Below, one piece after another: positions 1 to 10,229 of a stretch of DNA of 24,602 bases; the first letter of the stretch is position 1, and each line of letters starts with the position of its first letter. Position numbers and translations under genes: made by a program. The notes beneath the pieces were generated by a model that was not told where the DNA came from, ran no database searches, and was given only the letters and a program-made list of their open reading frames with translations. Where the stretch lies: the NCBI GenBank assembly GCA_003118195.1, contig BEXV01001019.1:54558-79159 (forward strand), in the 5' to 3' direction. This DNA is from Hemicentrotus pulcherrimus. Lineage: Eukaryota; Echinodermata; Echinoidea; Camarodonta; Strongylocentrotidae.

Positions 1-669
1 TGATGCCTTTTAGGCTGTAGCATGAAATGGGTGCAGCTTTCTTTGGAAAAATGTTACTTAACAGTTGAATTTGTACATGTCTCATTCACCAAGCTTTAGT
101 TGGAAAGACTTTTAAAATCAGTAACAAAACCTTTACCTTCCAATGAGGAAGATCATAGCTGAAAGATGAAACACATGATATAATGTACATGTAGTATAAT
201 TATGATGGCCCGAGCCGCGACCATATGACCTAAATTCCTGGACAATTCCAGATCTAAAAGTTCTGTAAGATTTCAAAAATCTGAAAGCACCAATGGAAAG
301 AGGAACTTGAATTTATTTTAATACACAGATTCAATATTTTCTTGAGAATCAGGTTTGAAATAATGAAAATATTGACAAAAGATCAGCAAATTTTGCTGTC
401 TCTTGCATCCGTTTAAAATTGTTGAAATTACCAACAAAGGTCTAGGAATCTTCAAATCGAGAGAAGATGAACATGTACCTCAGCAAAATTGTAAGAAAAG
501 CTATCTGCCAAATGATTGTTTGGGCGACGGTAAAAATAATGCAATTAACTTATATTATTTGATGGATTGCTTCGTTCGATACATGTAATAGATCTAATTG
601 AACTTATTAAAGTTTGTGAGAAAGTTATGGAAAATCATGCCATGGACAGAAGGGGCGCTGGTATGCAGA
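1..669. other. Upstream flank with nothing recognised
   Basis: AT-rich sequence. The short open frame at 403-588 shows no domain, splice logic or similarity I recognise. I see no gene, RNA or repeat that can be supported here. Confidence 0.5.
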
Positions 670-880
670 AATAAGGATTGTTCACATTTTTGGAAACATT
701 TCTAATTTCCGCTCCGCGCGTTGGCGATGCGAAAAACTGATTTTCTTGAGCGGAACCAATTTTGTTTGCATCGCCAGTGGCAGTGCGCGGTTCAGGAACC
801 CGAAACCTACAGAGCGCCAATGAAAAAAAGAAATAAGGACGCAATTTGTTTGCGTTGATGTCAACGAGGACATCCTTATT
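670..880. mobile_element. Possible MITE with nested inverted repeats
   Basis: AATAAGGAT at 670-678 is the complement of ATCCTTATT at 872-880. Inside lies an exact 9-bp pair, TGGCGATGC (722-730) and GCATCGCCA (768-776). No clear target duplication is seen, so the limits are tentative. Confidence 0.4.
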
Positions 881-1234
881 CCTTGTTTATGCGTTTATGC
901 GAACAAACCTCATTCTCGGAACAGCACCCCTACTGATACCCTCAAAGCTACCAAGTGTCACACATTTCTTTCGAGGGTCTGGAAATGCTCTCATTTACGG
1001 CATGCGCTAGATTCGAAATAGGCTCGCTTGCGCACTGAATCATGCCAAATGTCATGCATTGCATTGCTGATCTTGAACTTGGCGTTTCTGCACCCTACTG
1101 ATAAAAGGATCGAATCTAGATCTATCCCTTCTTTTTCTCAATTTAAAAAAAAAATCTCTGCAGATTTTGAACACCTCAACTATAAAGGCCCAGCACGGCG
1201 CGCGCAGCCATTCACAAATTTGTACGTAAATTGT

Positions 1235-1257
1235 GTAGATCTAGATCTAGATCTAGA
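1235..1257. repeat. AGATCT tandem palindromic hexamer
   Basis: About four units of the palindromic AGATCT/CTAGAT word, with further scattered copies at 1115-1120 and 1284-1300. It lies upstream of the EIF2S1 promoter. Confidence 0.8.
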
Positions 1258-1339
1258 GTCTATGTCTGTCTAGATGATGATACTAGATCTAGAATCTAGT
1301 CACAACGTGTGCTTTAATCAAAATCTCAGCAAACTTATT

Positions 1340-1934
1340 TTTTTACCCTTTGTGAGATGCTACTAAAGACGTCACGTCGCACCCGGCCCTGCACCCCATG
1401 ACCGTGCCATGCATGACCTACACCAAGGCTGGAGCAAGCCACTTTTTTGCTCGTACCCCGCGGCCGCCCCGAACCGTCTCCAGAGCGGAGCGGAGTCTCG
1501 GAGAGCTAGAGGCCCACGGCCCCGCGGCCCGAGCCCCATCTTCGAACACTCAACTTCTCATGTCCAAATTCTTTGCCAAATTCGCCGTAGCCCAGCGAAT
1601 TTATCTAGCATGCTTAAAGTTTATTACAATCTTACCTCGATCAACCTCATTCAAATCTACAACATGCGGTCCAAACTTTACGTTTCCTTCCAATAAAGAA
1701 CTGCCCAAATTTACAGGAAAATCGAGTTTAAAATGAAAATGGTCTCTTAATTATTCATCCAATTTTCACACACACACACCCGCGCGTGACGTGAGAGGGC
1801 GCTTTTAAATTAGTTCAGATATTGCATCAGGAACGAGAACAAATAGGAACACACGTGTTACAGAAATCGGCCTAATATTTCATATTTGTCGTCAAATTGA
1901 AGCATTGAACCATTCCTATTTGATTCCATAAGAT
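1340..1934 (+). promoter_or_regulatory. EIF2S1: Probable EIF2S1 promoter and noncoding leader exon
   Basis: A CpG-rich block (about 1370-1530, with GCGGCCGC) precedes several recognisable elements. These are a CCAAT word (1759-1763), a CRE/UPR-like TGACGTGA (1787-1794), ATTGCATCA (1821-1829) and the E-box CACGTG (1852-1857). A strong donor, AGAT|GTAAGTAT, follows 1934 and could end a noncoding first exon spliced to an acceptor at 3036 (TTTCCTCTAG). The start site and the intron are inferred; no transcript evidence is visible. The only longer open frame here (1398-1736) resembles nothing I know and is probably chance. Confidence 0.45.
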
Positions 1935-3036
1935 GTAAGTATAGTTATTGGGTTCATTAAATATTGTAAATTTTCTTTATGAATACCAATTTTGCTACTA
2001 AAACATGGGCGTATGGAAACCAAACCCAAATTGTAAATTACAGTCCCATTCGCTACTATTGGTGTGGTACTAAATATGAAGAAGAATGGCGAATGTTTGA
2101 GAGTGTTGATTTCGTGTTTCTTGAATTAAACTAAGTATGTCAAGACTCGTATCATAAGCCAAACTTAAGTTGCAGTCGACTATCTTATGCATGCAAACAA
2201 CTTTTTGACTAAATGGAAATAAGAAATGGCTTTTCTAATTCAGTAATTGTCTTTTTTTTGGTTTGAAAATGTTGATAAGTCTTCAATCATTTTCAATGAT
2301 GTTGATGCAATTACTTTACCTTTACCTTTACCTTTTACTTTACCCAAGATTCTGGAAGAATGCTGTGTTCCCAGCAGTCGGGCTTCCAGTTCAATTTCAA
2401 TCACAAAGCCAATTAGAAAGAGCAAACAACAAAGTACAATAGTGACATTAGTCCCATTATAAATATAAGAAAGTGTGTATTTGGGAATGTGAATCAAGGT
2501 AGAGAATGTGTATGTGATAGACTAGCGGAGCCGAAGATAAATCATGAAAGTATCGGAATTTGCACTTGTTAAACGCAAATTCTATCGAGACATTAACGTG
2601 ATACTAGTAGTAGAAGTCCAGTACCACCACTGCAAGTGTACAAATGCTGGATACTCCATGCGATGCAGGAATTAAGCGCGTTGACACAATAAATATAGTC
2701 TTTACTCTTTAATTAAGGAACTTGATTACATTTTCTGCATTACATGTACAGCGTACATCGATATCCTGATTATTGTGTGTATTTTTTCACAATGTCTGCA
2801 TCATGAAATATTTGCAATCTTCTAAAGGAAATCGTGTAAAAAGTTAGAAATGCCTGGTAAACTGTCCATTCATACTTTTTGTCTTTTATTTACTGGAAAT
2901 TTAAAAAACAACAACAAACAAACAGGGCAGGCCTGAAACAAACACAGAAATAACAAGAAGCAGAGAAGAAAAAAAAATAGATAGGGCTTTTTATTCATAT
3001 TTTCTCAATTTATTACTGTGATCTTGTTTCCTCTAG
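1935..3036 (+). other. Presumed EIF2S1 first intron
   Basis: Bounded by the GTAAGTAT donor and the TTTCCTCTAG acceptor. It contains a second TGATGCAAT (2303-2311, reverse of ATTGCATCA) and a short TTTACC repeat run near 2314-2345. No gene is seen. Confidence 0.4.
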
Positions 3037-3099
3037 ATTAAGCTCCATAACATCCATCAGATCAGTCTTGGAGCAAGATAAGAAGAAGAAGAAGCAGTC
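3037..3099 (+). promoter_or_regulatory. EIF2S1: EIF2S1 5' UTR segment before the start codon
   Basis: It begins after a pyrimidine-rich acceptor ending at 3036 and runs to the start codon without an upstream ATG. A purine-rich GAAGAAGAAGAAG run lies just before the start and could serve as a splicing enhancer. Confidence 0.5.
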
Positions 3100-3337
3100 A
3101 TGCCAATTTCATGTCGATTCTACGAGCAGCACTTCCCAGAGGTGGAAGATGTGGTAATGGTGAAGGTCCGTTCCATTGCGGAGATGGGGGCGTACGTCCA
3201 CCTCCTAGAATACAATAAGATTGAGGGCATGATCCTGCTTAGTGAGCTTTCGAGAAGGCGTATCAGATCTATCAACAAACTCATCAGAGTGGATAGGGAT
3301 GAATGTGTTGTTGTCATCAGGGTGGATAAAGATAAAG
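3100..3337 (+). CDS. EIF2S1: EIF2S1 coding exon 1 (S1 domain, Ser51)
   Basis: Starts [12 protein letters not shown] and runs through [10 protein letters not shown]. It ends in phase 1 at the donor AAAG|GTGGGT. It holds almost the whole S1 fold and the phosphorylated serine in SELSRRR. Reading past 3337 meets a stop at 3358, which fits intron sequence. Confidence 0.96.
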
Positions 3338-6300
3338 GTGGGTTTTATATTCTGATATAATGTTGTTTTGGTAGCTTAGCAAAATGTAGCCTGCACAAAA
3401 AGATGTGTCTGGAATGCAAACTGTATAATTGTTGTGGCCTTACCACTTTGTACACATTGGTTCATACTCCTACAATGTAAGTTGCAATTTTTAATTTGTT
3501 TGTGGACCATCCTGGGCTTAGTGTGAGAGCTACAATGTACATTAATATTTGTATGTTTGTGCTAATGAATGTTGAAAAAAGTTTTTTTAATCCTCTTTTA
3601 ATTTTCGTTTGTGGATATTCCAAACATTGTAGATTAAAGTGGAGAATTTAAAACTGGAAGGTGAAAAGGAAATAAATATCCTGAAAATTTTATATATGAA
3701 CGAAAAATTGAATGATAGACATTGTTAATTTTTGTTCCACCTGTTGTCAACTTTGGCAATGGATTATTTTTCACATTGCCTTCTGTCCAAGAAGTTATTG
3801 CATGTCAATTTAGAATTTTTGATAGTTCAATATTTATTCACTCTGTTTTATGACAGGTTACATTGATTTATCCAAGAGGAGAGTGTCAGCAGAGGAGATC
3901 AAAAAGTGTGAGGAGAAATATGCAAAAGCCAAAGCAGTAAGTCTAGTGTTCATTATATTTTCAATTGGTATGTGGCTTAAAACCTCCCAAAGAGGCCAAT
4001 TTGGAAAATTTAGAGATATACAAATATTTTATAGTTCTGGTATTGAAAATGGAAACTTGAATTGAGTCAATATTTTACCAAGCAGTTTATAAACATTTCT
4101 GAGAGGAACTAAAAAATCAGCACAGTCTTTTAATGCTATACACCTATGAACCTCTAGCCCTCCCTACTGGGACAGAGGCCCCTTTGTCGCTTCTTTGTGA
4201 TTGCTTTCTTCTTGTATAGAATTGCATTTTTAAAAAAAATTTGTGTCCCTCTACTGTCACCAGCATATCATTTTGATATGCATGTTAGGGTTGAGAAAAT
4301 GAAAGTCATTTGTAACGATGTCACCTTTAATTCTATAAAGCATATAAATTGAAACAAAATATGTGAATACGAATTAGTATTATTGAAAGTATCGGTAATG
4401 GATTTCTTGTTTGGGTATTATGAAGTGAGCCATTGTGAGCCCTTCCATATCCTAGACTTTCATGTAGTCAACTCTTAAAGGCTGTCTGTACTAGTTTGGC
4501 TAGAAGGGATTAGATCACCAAAGGTGGTCACTGACAGGTGGCCTTTTCATCAACTCAGCTCTCAATTAACATAAGAAAAAGAGGATCATTAGGCATTGTC
4601 TCCTATATAGAGGTAGCAATAAGCTACAAGTAGTACAGTGGGGTTTTAAGTCGGCCTGTTTTGATTCCTTGTAGGTAAATAGTATCCTGAGGCACGTAGG
4701 GGAGATCCTAGGCTACAGCAGCAACTCACAACTGGAAGAACTCTATCAACAGACGGCGTGGTACTTCGACCAGAAGTACAAATCTGTTGGCTACGGAGCA
4801 TATGAAGCCTTCAAGACGTGTGTAAAGTAAGTTTAAAGGGAACGTTATCTGCTAGTGAAGATGGAACATAGTTGGTGAGCCTTCTGATTCATTTTATGTC
4901 AGTTTGGTAGAACATCAGAGTAGAATGTCCCTTGAACAAAGTTGCAGGACAATGCCATCATATATGACAAGAAATGGCTGGTCTTTAGTTCAAGCTGTGG
5001 CTTTGCACATGAATGTATGTCAGAAATATCCTTTGGAGAAACATTAATCTACATTTGACACTCTCAACCCAGGTATAATATGAATTTACTCTTTTAAGTG
5101 GAAAAGGACTGCACTAATAATGGTTGCCAAAGCTAACAGGGTTATTATTTCCAAAGGACTATGGAAGCAACTTGAGACTTTGGATCACAGTGTGTTATGC
5201 AATAAACCTCTGGGGAATATTATTACTAATTGACGAGCGGAAATAAGTATAATTTTTTCTTTAGTCATTGCTTTGGACTTACTTGTTGCCTAATTTGTTG
5301 TTTTTTAATTTTTGTTTATCTAGCGAGCCAGAGCTGCTAGCTGAATGCAATCTAGATGAGGAGACGCACAAAGTATTGTTAGAGAATATTGAAAGGAAAC
5401 TCACACCCCAAGCTGTCAAAATCAGAGCAGGTAAGGCATAAGAACTATCAGATTAATTGAAATCTCTATTTAGAGATGTTGTAATAAAATCTTAAAAGTA
5501 GTGATGTAGAACTTTTATTAAAATACTTGTTAAAGGTAATACAAAGTTTTGGTATGGGGTCATGAATTTGATTTAAATGAACATATTAGGAGCCCCCCCC
5601 CCCCTCAACATTTTTCGCGCTAATTTTTTAACGCAAACAAATCTTGCACTGAAATTTTGTGACTTTTTTTTTTCGAGTCTTGCGCATCTTTATTAAAAAT
5701 AAAATTGAAAATCGGACCTACAATTACAAAGTAATGTGACCTTTTGTTTTTGCATGTCAGCCTAAAATTCGCTAATTTTTGTGATTTGTGTACAAAACAT
5801 ATGGAAATCTCATTTTCAAATAAAGAGATAAAAACATTGGTTATTTGGTCTTGTTATTTATTGGTTATTTGTTATTTGGTCTAGTTTAGGTGTTTATTTT
5901 GGGGTCATAATAGTTGAATTATGGTTGGAAATGAAATATAACAACAAAAACAATAAAATACATAAGTTAAAAAACATGGAAATACATAAGAAATTATCAA
6001 AACAATAGATAACATAAAGAATAACCTCGGTTTTTCATTTGTTTGAGTTGTATTATTATTCCAAATGATCTAACAAATATATGTAGTGAAAAAAAATGCT
6101 AAAATATGAAAAATGTCTGATTTATGGGCAAAAATATAAATTTTATGACCTTATTTGCATAAATTACCATAAATATGCAAATGAGTGATTTTTTCATAAA
6201 ATTGAAATTACCATGGTATTTTAAACACTTCACTTGACATGTATGCAAATTTTTGATGTGATCGATCGTTTCACGGCAGTGATCATAGGGGGGAGGGGGC

Positions 6301-8623
6301 GGCCCCCCCCCCTCGGGCTATGCAGTTTCAAAATAGCCTGGACTATATAGGGATAAACTTAAATTTCCTACATTTCTATTTCTTGTAATATTTAGCACAT
6401 ACCCTTCCCTGGATGTACATTACTACTTACTAAGTGTAGTAGTTCACAGTATTCCATTTGTAAATATTATTTACTGTCACTTGAACCAACTTTTAAAACG
6501 TCACTACAGGCTAAATGCTTTCCTCCGTTTCTTTTACCTTATTCATTGTAAAAGTCCTGAGGAAAGGAATTTGGCTGGACCCACATCTGTAATATGTTCT
6601 AACGTTTTTAGTTTTGCTTTAACAATGTTTTTATACAACAATTCAGTTTTCTTCCTTTGATTAATGTGGAGTTTGTTATGAAGTTATCCAGTCCAACTTA
6701 CTGCATTTTTACTGTATTAGATGGAGACTATGTGTTTGTATGTGCTAAGGCTGTGCATAACCGCGTAATGAGGTACTCGAGTACAATCCCAGGCTTACAG
6801 GCGAATACTCGAATACTCGGACGCCATGTAAACTGGAAAAAAAAGAATGGCAGCTGAGTATTCGAGTACGAGAAATCGTACTCAAGTAGTTGTCAACAGT
6901 GCGAGTACTAGAGTATTCAAGTACTCGTCGCAGCCTTAGAATGTGCATTGCTTCTTATTACTCTCTGTCATACTTTTCCTTACAGACATTGAAGTTGCAT
7001 GTTATGGCTATGATGGTATCGATGCAGTAAAGGACGCCCTCACGAAAGGCTTGGATATGTCATCAGAAGAGATGCCCATCAAGGTAGGATTTACATTTTG
7101 AGGTTTTTTTCGATGTTGCCTGTTTGGAGCCGGAAGTGTGTTCTATCATTGGCTCCAAACAGACGACATATACATTCCAACCTTTGATGTCGTCAAAGGC
7201 ATTGTTTACAGATGTTTCCAGTTTTACAAATCTGAGATGCATTGGCCCTTAAAAAAATTGTGCTTCAAAATGATCATGAAGTGCTTCAAAAAGTAAAAAT
7301 CTTTTAGTGGTCTTTATACACAGGTTTCACTGTAAATAGAAGTGTATTTTGATTTATGTTTCTCCCCTCCCTCCGCAGATCAACCTGATTGCCCCACCTC
7401 AGTACGTGGTGACCACTCAGACGTTAGAGAGAGTTGAAGGTGTGGAGAAGCTAAAGGAAGCCATTGAAGCAATCAAAGAGAGCATCATCAAGAGCGGTGG
7501 AGTCTTCAAGGTCATGATGGCGGTAAGTTTCCTCAGATAGGATGTACAGAGTAGGGCTCCCAGCTCTGTTGGAAATCATAAAATAACTGGAAAATGAGTT
7601 CCATTTTTGTTCAAGTCAGGAAAAATGCAGGGAATTTAAGAAAACTTACTGAAATCAGGTAAAAATCTGGGAAATTCATCAGCCCCCAAAGAAAGAAATC
7701 TGTCTCTTATATTTTGTCATGAGTTCAAACTGTATACAGGAAAAAATGACATTTCATCCTGGAAGTGGTCGAAACAAAGATCCAGAAGTTTTGAAACTCT
7801 ACCGTAGAGAAAATCAGGGAATTTTTTCTCACGAAGTCCTTGAAAAGGGTTAAATCAAAGAAAGTATCACAAAAAGCGGTGGGGTCTTCAAAGTCATGAT
7901 GGCGGGAAGTAGGACTCCCAGCTGTATTGGATGTAGAGAGAATTGAGGGTTTATTCTGAGGGAGAAAAAAATGGGCTCACTGAATTTTAGACTTCGTTAT
8001 TTTTTTTTTTTTCCTAAACCTTTTTCCTATGTTTTTTTTGTGAGTGCATGTCATGAATACCTGAATAGTTCAACTTCTTTGGCTGTTGTTCCTTTTGATT
8101 TCAAATGTCATTTAAAGCTTAGTTCATCATATGAAAATGTTTTTGATGTTTTTAATATGTATATTTTCATATTTGTAGTTTTATGTTTTACTTGTATGAC
8201 TAATATATACATTTTATTTAGACATTTAAAGAAACTTTACCTCAAACCCAATTTATGATTATATATGATGGATTGTTTTGCTCAAATATTTAGTATCGAT
8301 GACTATTGTTTAAAAGAAACATGAAAATATATATTTCAAATCATAGGCATAGTACATGTATTTATATAAAAACTGTCTCTTTTTCCTATTTCTATGAAAA
8401 TGTACATCTTAGCATCTTAGCATCTTAAAAAAAATATTCATCATGATTTCACAAATCAATGTATTTCCTTCTTTCTTCCTTCCACTAATTTGAACCACAG
8501 CCTAAGGTTGTCACCGACACAGAGGAACAAGAGCTTGCCAGACATCTGGAGAACTTGGAGAAAGCAAATGCAGAGGTCGACGGAGACGATGACGGGGAAG
8601 AAATCGGAAACGAGGAAGACTAA
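3100..8623 (+). CDS. EIF2S1: Eukaryotic translation initiation factor 2 subunit alpha, 7 coding exons
   Basis: Coding exons are 3100-3337, 3857-3936, 4675-4826, 5324-5430, 6986-7083, 7379-7522 and 8501-8623. All introns are GT-AG, and the phases join into 942 nt (313 residues plus TAA); the human protein, from memory, is 315. The protein is the regulatory subunit of eIF2, which delivers initiator Met-tRNA to the 40S ribosome in the cytosol. The N-terminal S1/OB domain (about residues 15-90) carries the loop [12 protein letters not shown], with the stress-kinase phosphosite at Ser51 counting Met, and the kinase-docking [11 protein letters not shown] helical domain follows, then the C-terminal alpha/beta domain ([11 protein letters not shown]) and an acidic tail (EVDGDDD). 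The start is the first ATG after a likely acceptor at 3036, with no upstream ATG in that leader. Identification is near certain. Confidence 0.97.
3857..3936 (+). CDS. EIF2S1: EIF2S1 coding exon 2
   Basis: The acceptor is TATGACAG. The exon completes Gly and reads [14 protein letters not shown], the end of the S1 domain and the docking surface for eIF2-alpha kinases. It ends in phase 0 at GCA|GTAAGT. Confidence 0.95.
4488..4638 (+). repeat. Unnamed interspersed repeat, copy A
   Basis: Shares CTAGAAGGG, GACAGGTGGC, AACATAAGAAAAAGAGGATC, CTATATAGAGG and AGCTACAAGTAG, in the same order, with the reverse complement of 19889-20063. It sits just upstream of EIF2S1 exon 3. No coding capacity or terminal repeats are visible. 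Confidence 0.75.
4675..4826 (+). CDS. EIF2S1: EIF2S1 coding exon 3 (helical domain)
   Basis: The acceptor is CCTTGTAG and the donor AAA|GTAAGT, phase 2. The exon reads [14 protein letters not shown], then [17 protein letters not shown], matching the central helical domain. No long ORF marks it because intron stops flank it closely. Confidence 0.94.
5324..5430 (+). CDS. EIF2S1: EIF2S1 coding exon 4
   Basis: The acceptor is TTATCTAG and the donor GCAG|GTAAGG, phase 1. The exon reads [17 protein letters not shown], then [13 protein letters not shown]. The last part is a strongly conserved eIF2-alpha stretch leading into the C-terminal domain. Confidence 0.94.
5593..6330. other. Low-complexity intron segment bounded by poly-C and G/C runs
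   Basis: The EIF2S1 intron before exon 5 holds a C run near 5593 and a GGGGGGAGGGGGCGGCC plus poly-C junction near 6289-6312. About 700 bp of AT-rich DNA lies between. The boundaries suggest one inserted element, but no terminal repeats or duplication could be confirmed. Confidence 0.35.
6746..6938. mobile_element. hAT-like MITE, 193 bp, with 8-bp target duplication
   Basis: Terminal repeats TAAGGCTG / CAGCCTTA enclose subterminal copies of ACTCGAGTA-like palindromes. The flanks GTATGTGC (6738-6745) and GAATGTGC (6939-6946) match at 7 of 8 bases, the duplication size of hAT elements. It has no transposase and sits in the EIF2S1 intron before exon 5. Confidence 0.75.
6986..7083 (+). CDS. EIF2S1: EIF2S1 coding exon 5
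   Basis: The acceptor is CCTTACAG and the donor AAG|GTAGGA, phase 0. It reads [19 protein letters not shown] and ends EEMPIK, the first strand and helix of the C-terminal alpha/beta domain. Confidence 0.95.
7115..7167 (+). repeat. Intronic perfect hairpin
   Basis: CTGTTTGGAGCC (7120-7131) and GGCTCCAAACAG (7151-7162) are exact inverted copies around 19 nt. Allowing one mismatch and one G-U pair extends the stem to about 17 pairs. It lies 32 nt into the intron after EIF2S1 exon 5. Confidence 0.85.
7379..7522 (+). CDS. EIF2S1: EIF2S1 coding exon 6
   Basis: The acceptor is CCTCCGCAG and the donor GCG|GTAAGT; both ends are phase 0. It reads [20 protein letters not shown] and ends [11 protein letters not shown]. 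Its 3' third is the parent of the decayed copy at 7853-7930. Confidence 0.95.
7853..7930 (+). pseudogene. Decayed partial copy of EIF2S1 exon 6
   Basis: Repeats the last ~50 nt of exon 6 and the start of its intron (parent 7471-7572), 0.38 kb downstream in the same intron. The copy still reads [17 protein letters not shown], but its donor is GGAAGT instead of GTAAGT. Downstream, GACTCCCAGCTGTATTGG mirrors GGCTCCCAGCTCTGTTGG of the parent intron. Confidence 0.85.
8501..8623 (+). CDS. EIF2S1: EIF2S1 coding exon 7 with stop
   Basis: The acceptor is GAACCACAG. The exon reads [19 protein letters not shown], then an acidic tail, and TAA at 8621-8623. The highly charged end matches other eIF2-alpha proteins. 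Confidence 0.95.
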   Translation, partial: PKVVTDTEEQELARHLENLEKANAEVDGDDDGEEIGNEED

Positions 8624-9855
8624 TTAGCGATTAAACGGAATTAGCAAATTACAATTTAACCTCGTTTATTTATAACATCAGGTTAGGTGAAAGCTTTAAA
8701 GTCAGTAAGTCCATTAAAAAAAAAATCTGAATCAAGGGCCGGTTACTCCTTGAAGATGAGGGCCACATTAACGACAACTTTAATGATAAAAATTTTCCCT
8801 AATCGTTCCCCTCTTGTTCATGTGGAAAATGAATTGGAAATCATTCTGGTCAAACCTCCATGATTTGTGCTAACGAGCGTCCCTCTATCGTCTCAGTGGG
8901 ATTGCTTGGCAAGCACTGAGACAGACCTTGATGATAATATCTGTAAAACAATAATGTTCCTCCTTCCATGTGACATCAGTTCAGAAGAAGTCACGTGTGC
9001 AGTATACTTTATGCTCGATTGATAGAGCCACAGTAACGTTATTGTTTCACTGACACCACTTTTATGGTTATCATTTTCACTATTTGTTATGGTTATCCTT
9101 CATGTTTGATCAACCCCTTATGGTCCTTCTCGCTCTTGAGTTGTGATAAATGTGACTTTTTTTAGATAATTCATAAATGTCAAGAGTACATTCCTCAGAA
9201 CTGACTCAATGACCCTTCTGTATAGATATTGGTAAGAAAAAGAACAGAGAGTACATGTACTTCTTAGTGAGTTATTCCGTTTGGGATTAGCTTCATTTAT
9301 ACTGGCTCACCACTCTTTCGTTTTATTTGGGTCATTTTTCTATTTTGTTTACTCTTTACTGTCGAGTGTATTTCGGCTAGTCCTCCTCCTACTTCTTCAG
9401 CTCTTCTAATGAGAAAATGGAGCCCAAGTTTGATCTATTTTCTTTTTAGTTTAATTTTAATTCGTCTTTTTTAGGGATTTCCTGTAGAATTGGCTTGTGT
9501 AACTATTTGGGGGAATCTTATTATCTTGCATACTAGGTGAAAGTTAGACCTTGAGGTATTTCAGTCCAAGTAGAATGAAACTATTTGAACTGATAACCCT
9601 TTATACAACAACAAAACAAAACAAAAAACACTTAATCTGGAAAAGATTGTATGTTGGTAATGTCATTTCCATCTGTATGTAATGTACGCATTTTCAATTC
9701 AAAGATATCAACCAGATTTTGATATAGACTTTTGAGTATCGTATTAATTAGAAGTACATGTACACATGCCTGTGTAATTATGTGAAAATGTGAAAGTACA
9801 ACAATGTATTGTAACAAGATTCAAAATAAAGAAGACACTTTTACAGTGTCAACTT
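8624..9855 (+). other. EIF2S1: EIF2S1 3' UTR with AATAAA
   Basis: About 1.2 kb follows the stop codon without coding signal. A canonical AATAAA at 9825-9830 is preceded by a TGTA word and followed by TG/T-rich DNA near 9890, a plausible polyadenylation site. A shorter UTR cannot be excluded. Confidence 0.5.
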
Positions 9856-9959
9856 ATTTGTACAGACAATATATTGGATGAAGTGCGGTGTTGTTATTCT
9901 CTAAATTGGAATGAGGCAATGAGTATTCTATTTTTGTTATGCTTATGCAGTATTCAGGT

Positions 9960-10195
9960 AATATTTATTTCCATCATCAAGTTCATTTTCATAACTATAA
10001 TCATCATCATTGTCAAGATAACCATCACTACTGCCATCATCAATAACATTATCATCATCAAGGTCATCATCGTCATCACCATGCTCATCACAATCATTAC
10101 CAATCATTATCATCTTCATCATCATAGCCATAATCCTCCTCTACCTCATCACCATCATCATCATCATCATCGTCGTCCTCATCGTCCTCCTCATC
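9960..10195. repeat. (ATC)n microsatellite, imperfect
   Basis: About 230 bp of ATC/CAT triplets with interruptions, just past the likely EIF2S1 polyadenylation site. Open frames of Ile/His or Asp here are artefacts of the repeat. Confidence 0.9.
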
Positions 10196-10229
10196 TTCTT
10201 ATCTACTGCACAACCATCACCCAGTAAGG

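Noticed and set aside
1398..1736. 112-codon open frame in the CpG-rich upstream region
   Set aside because: Two overlapping frames are open because of base composition; no similarity or splice evidence was found.
9790..10227. 145-codon open frame rich in Ile and His
   Set aside because: It is the translation of the (ATC)n microsatellite; the reverse frame is equally open and Asp-rich.
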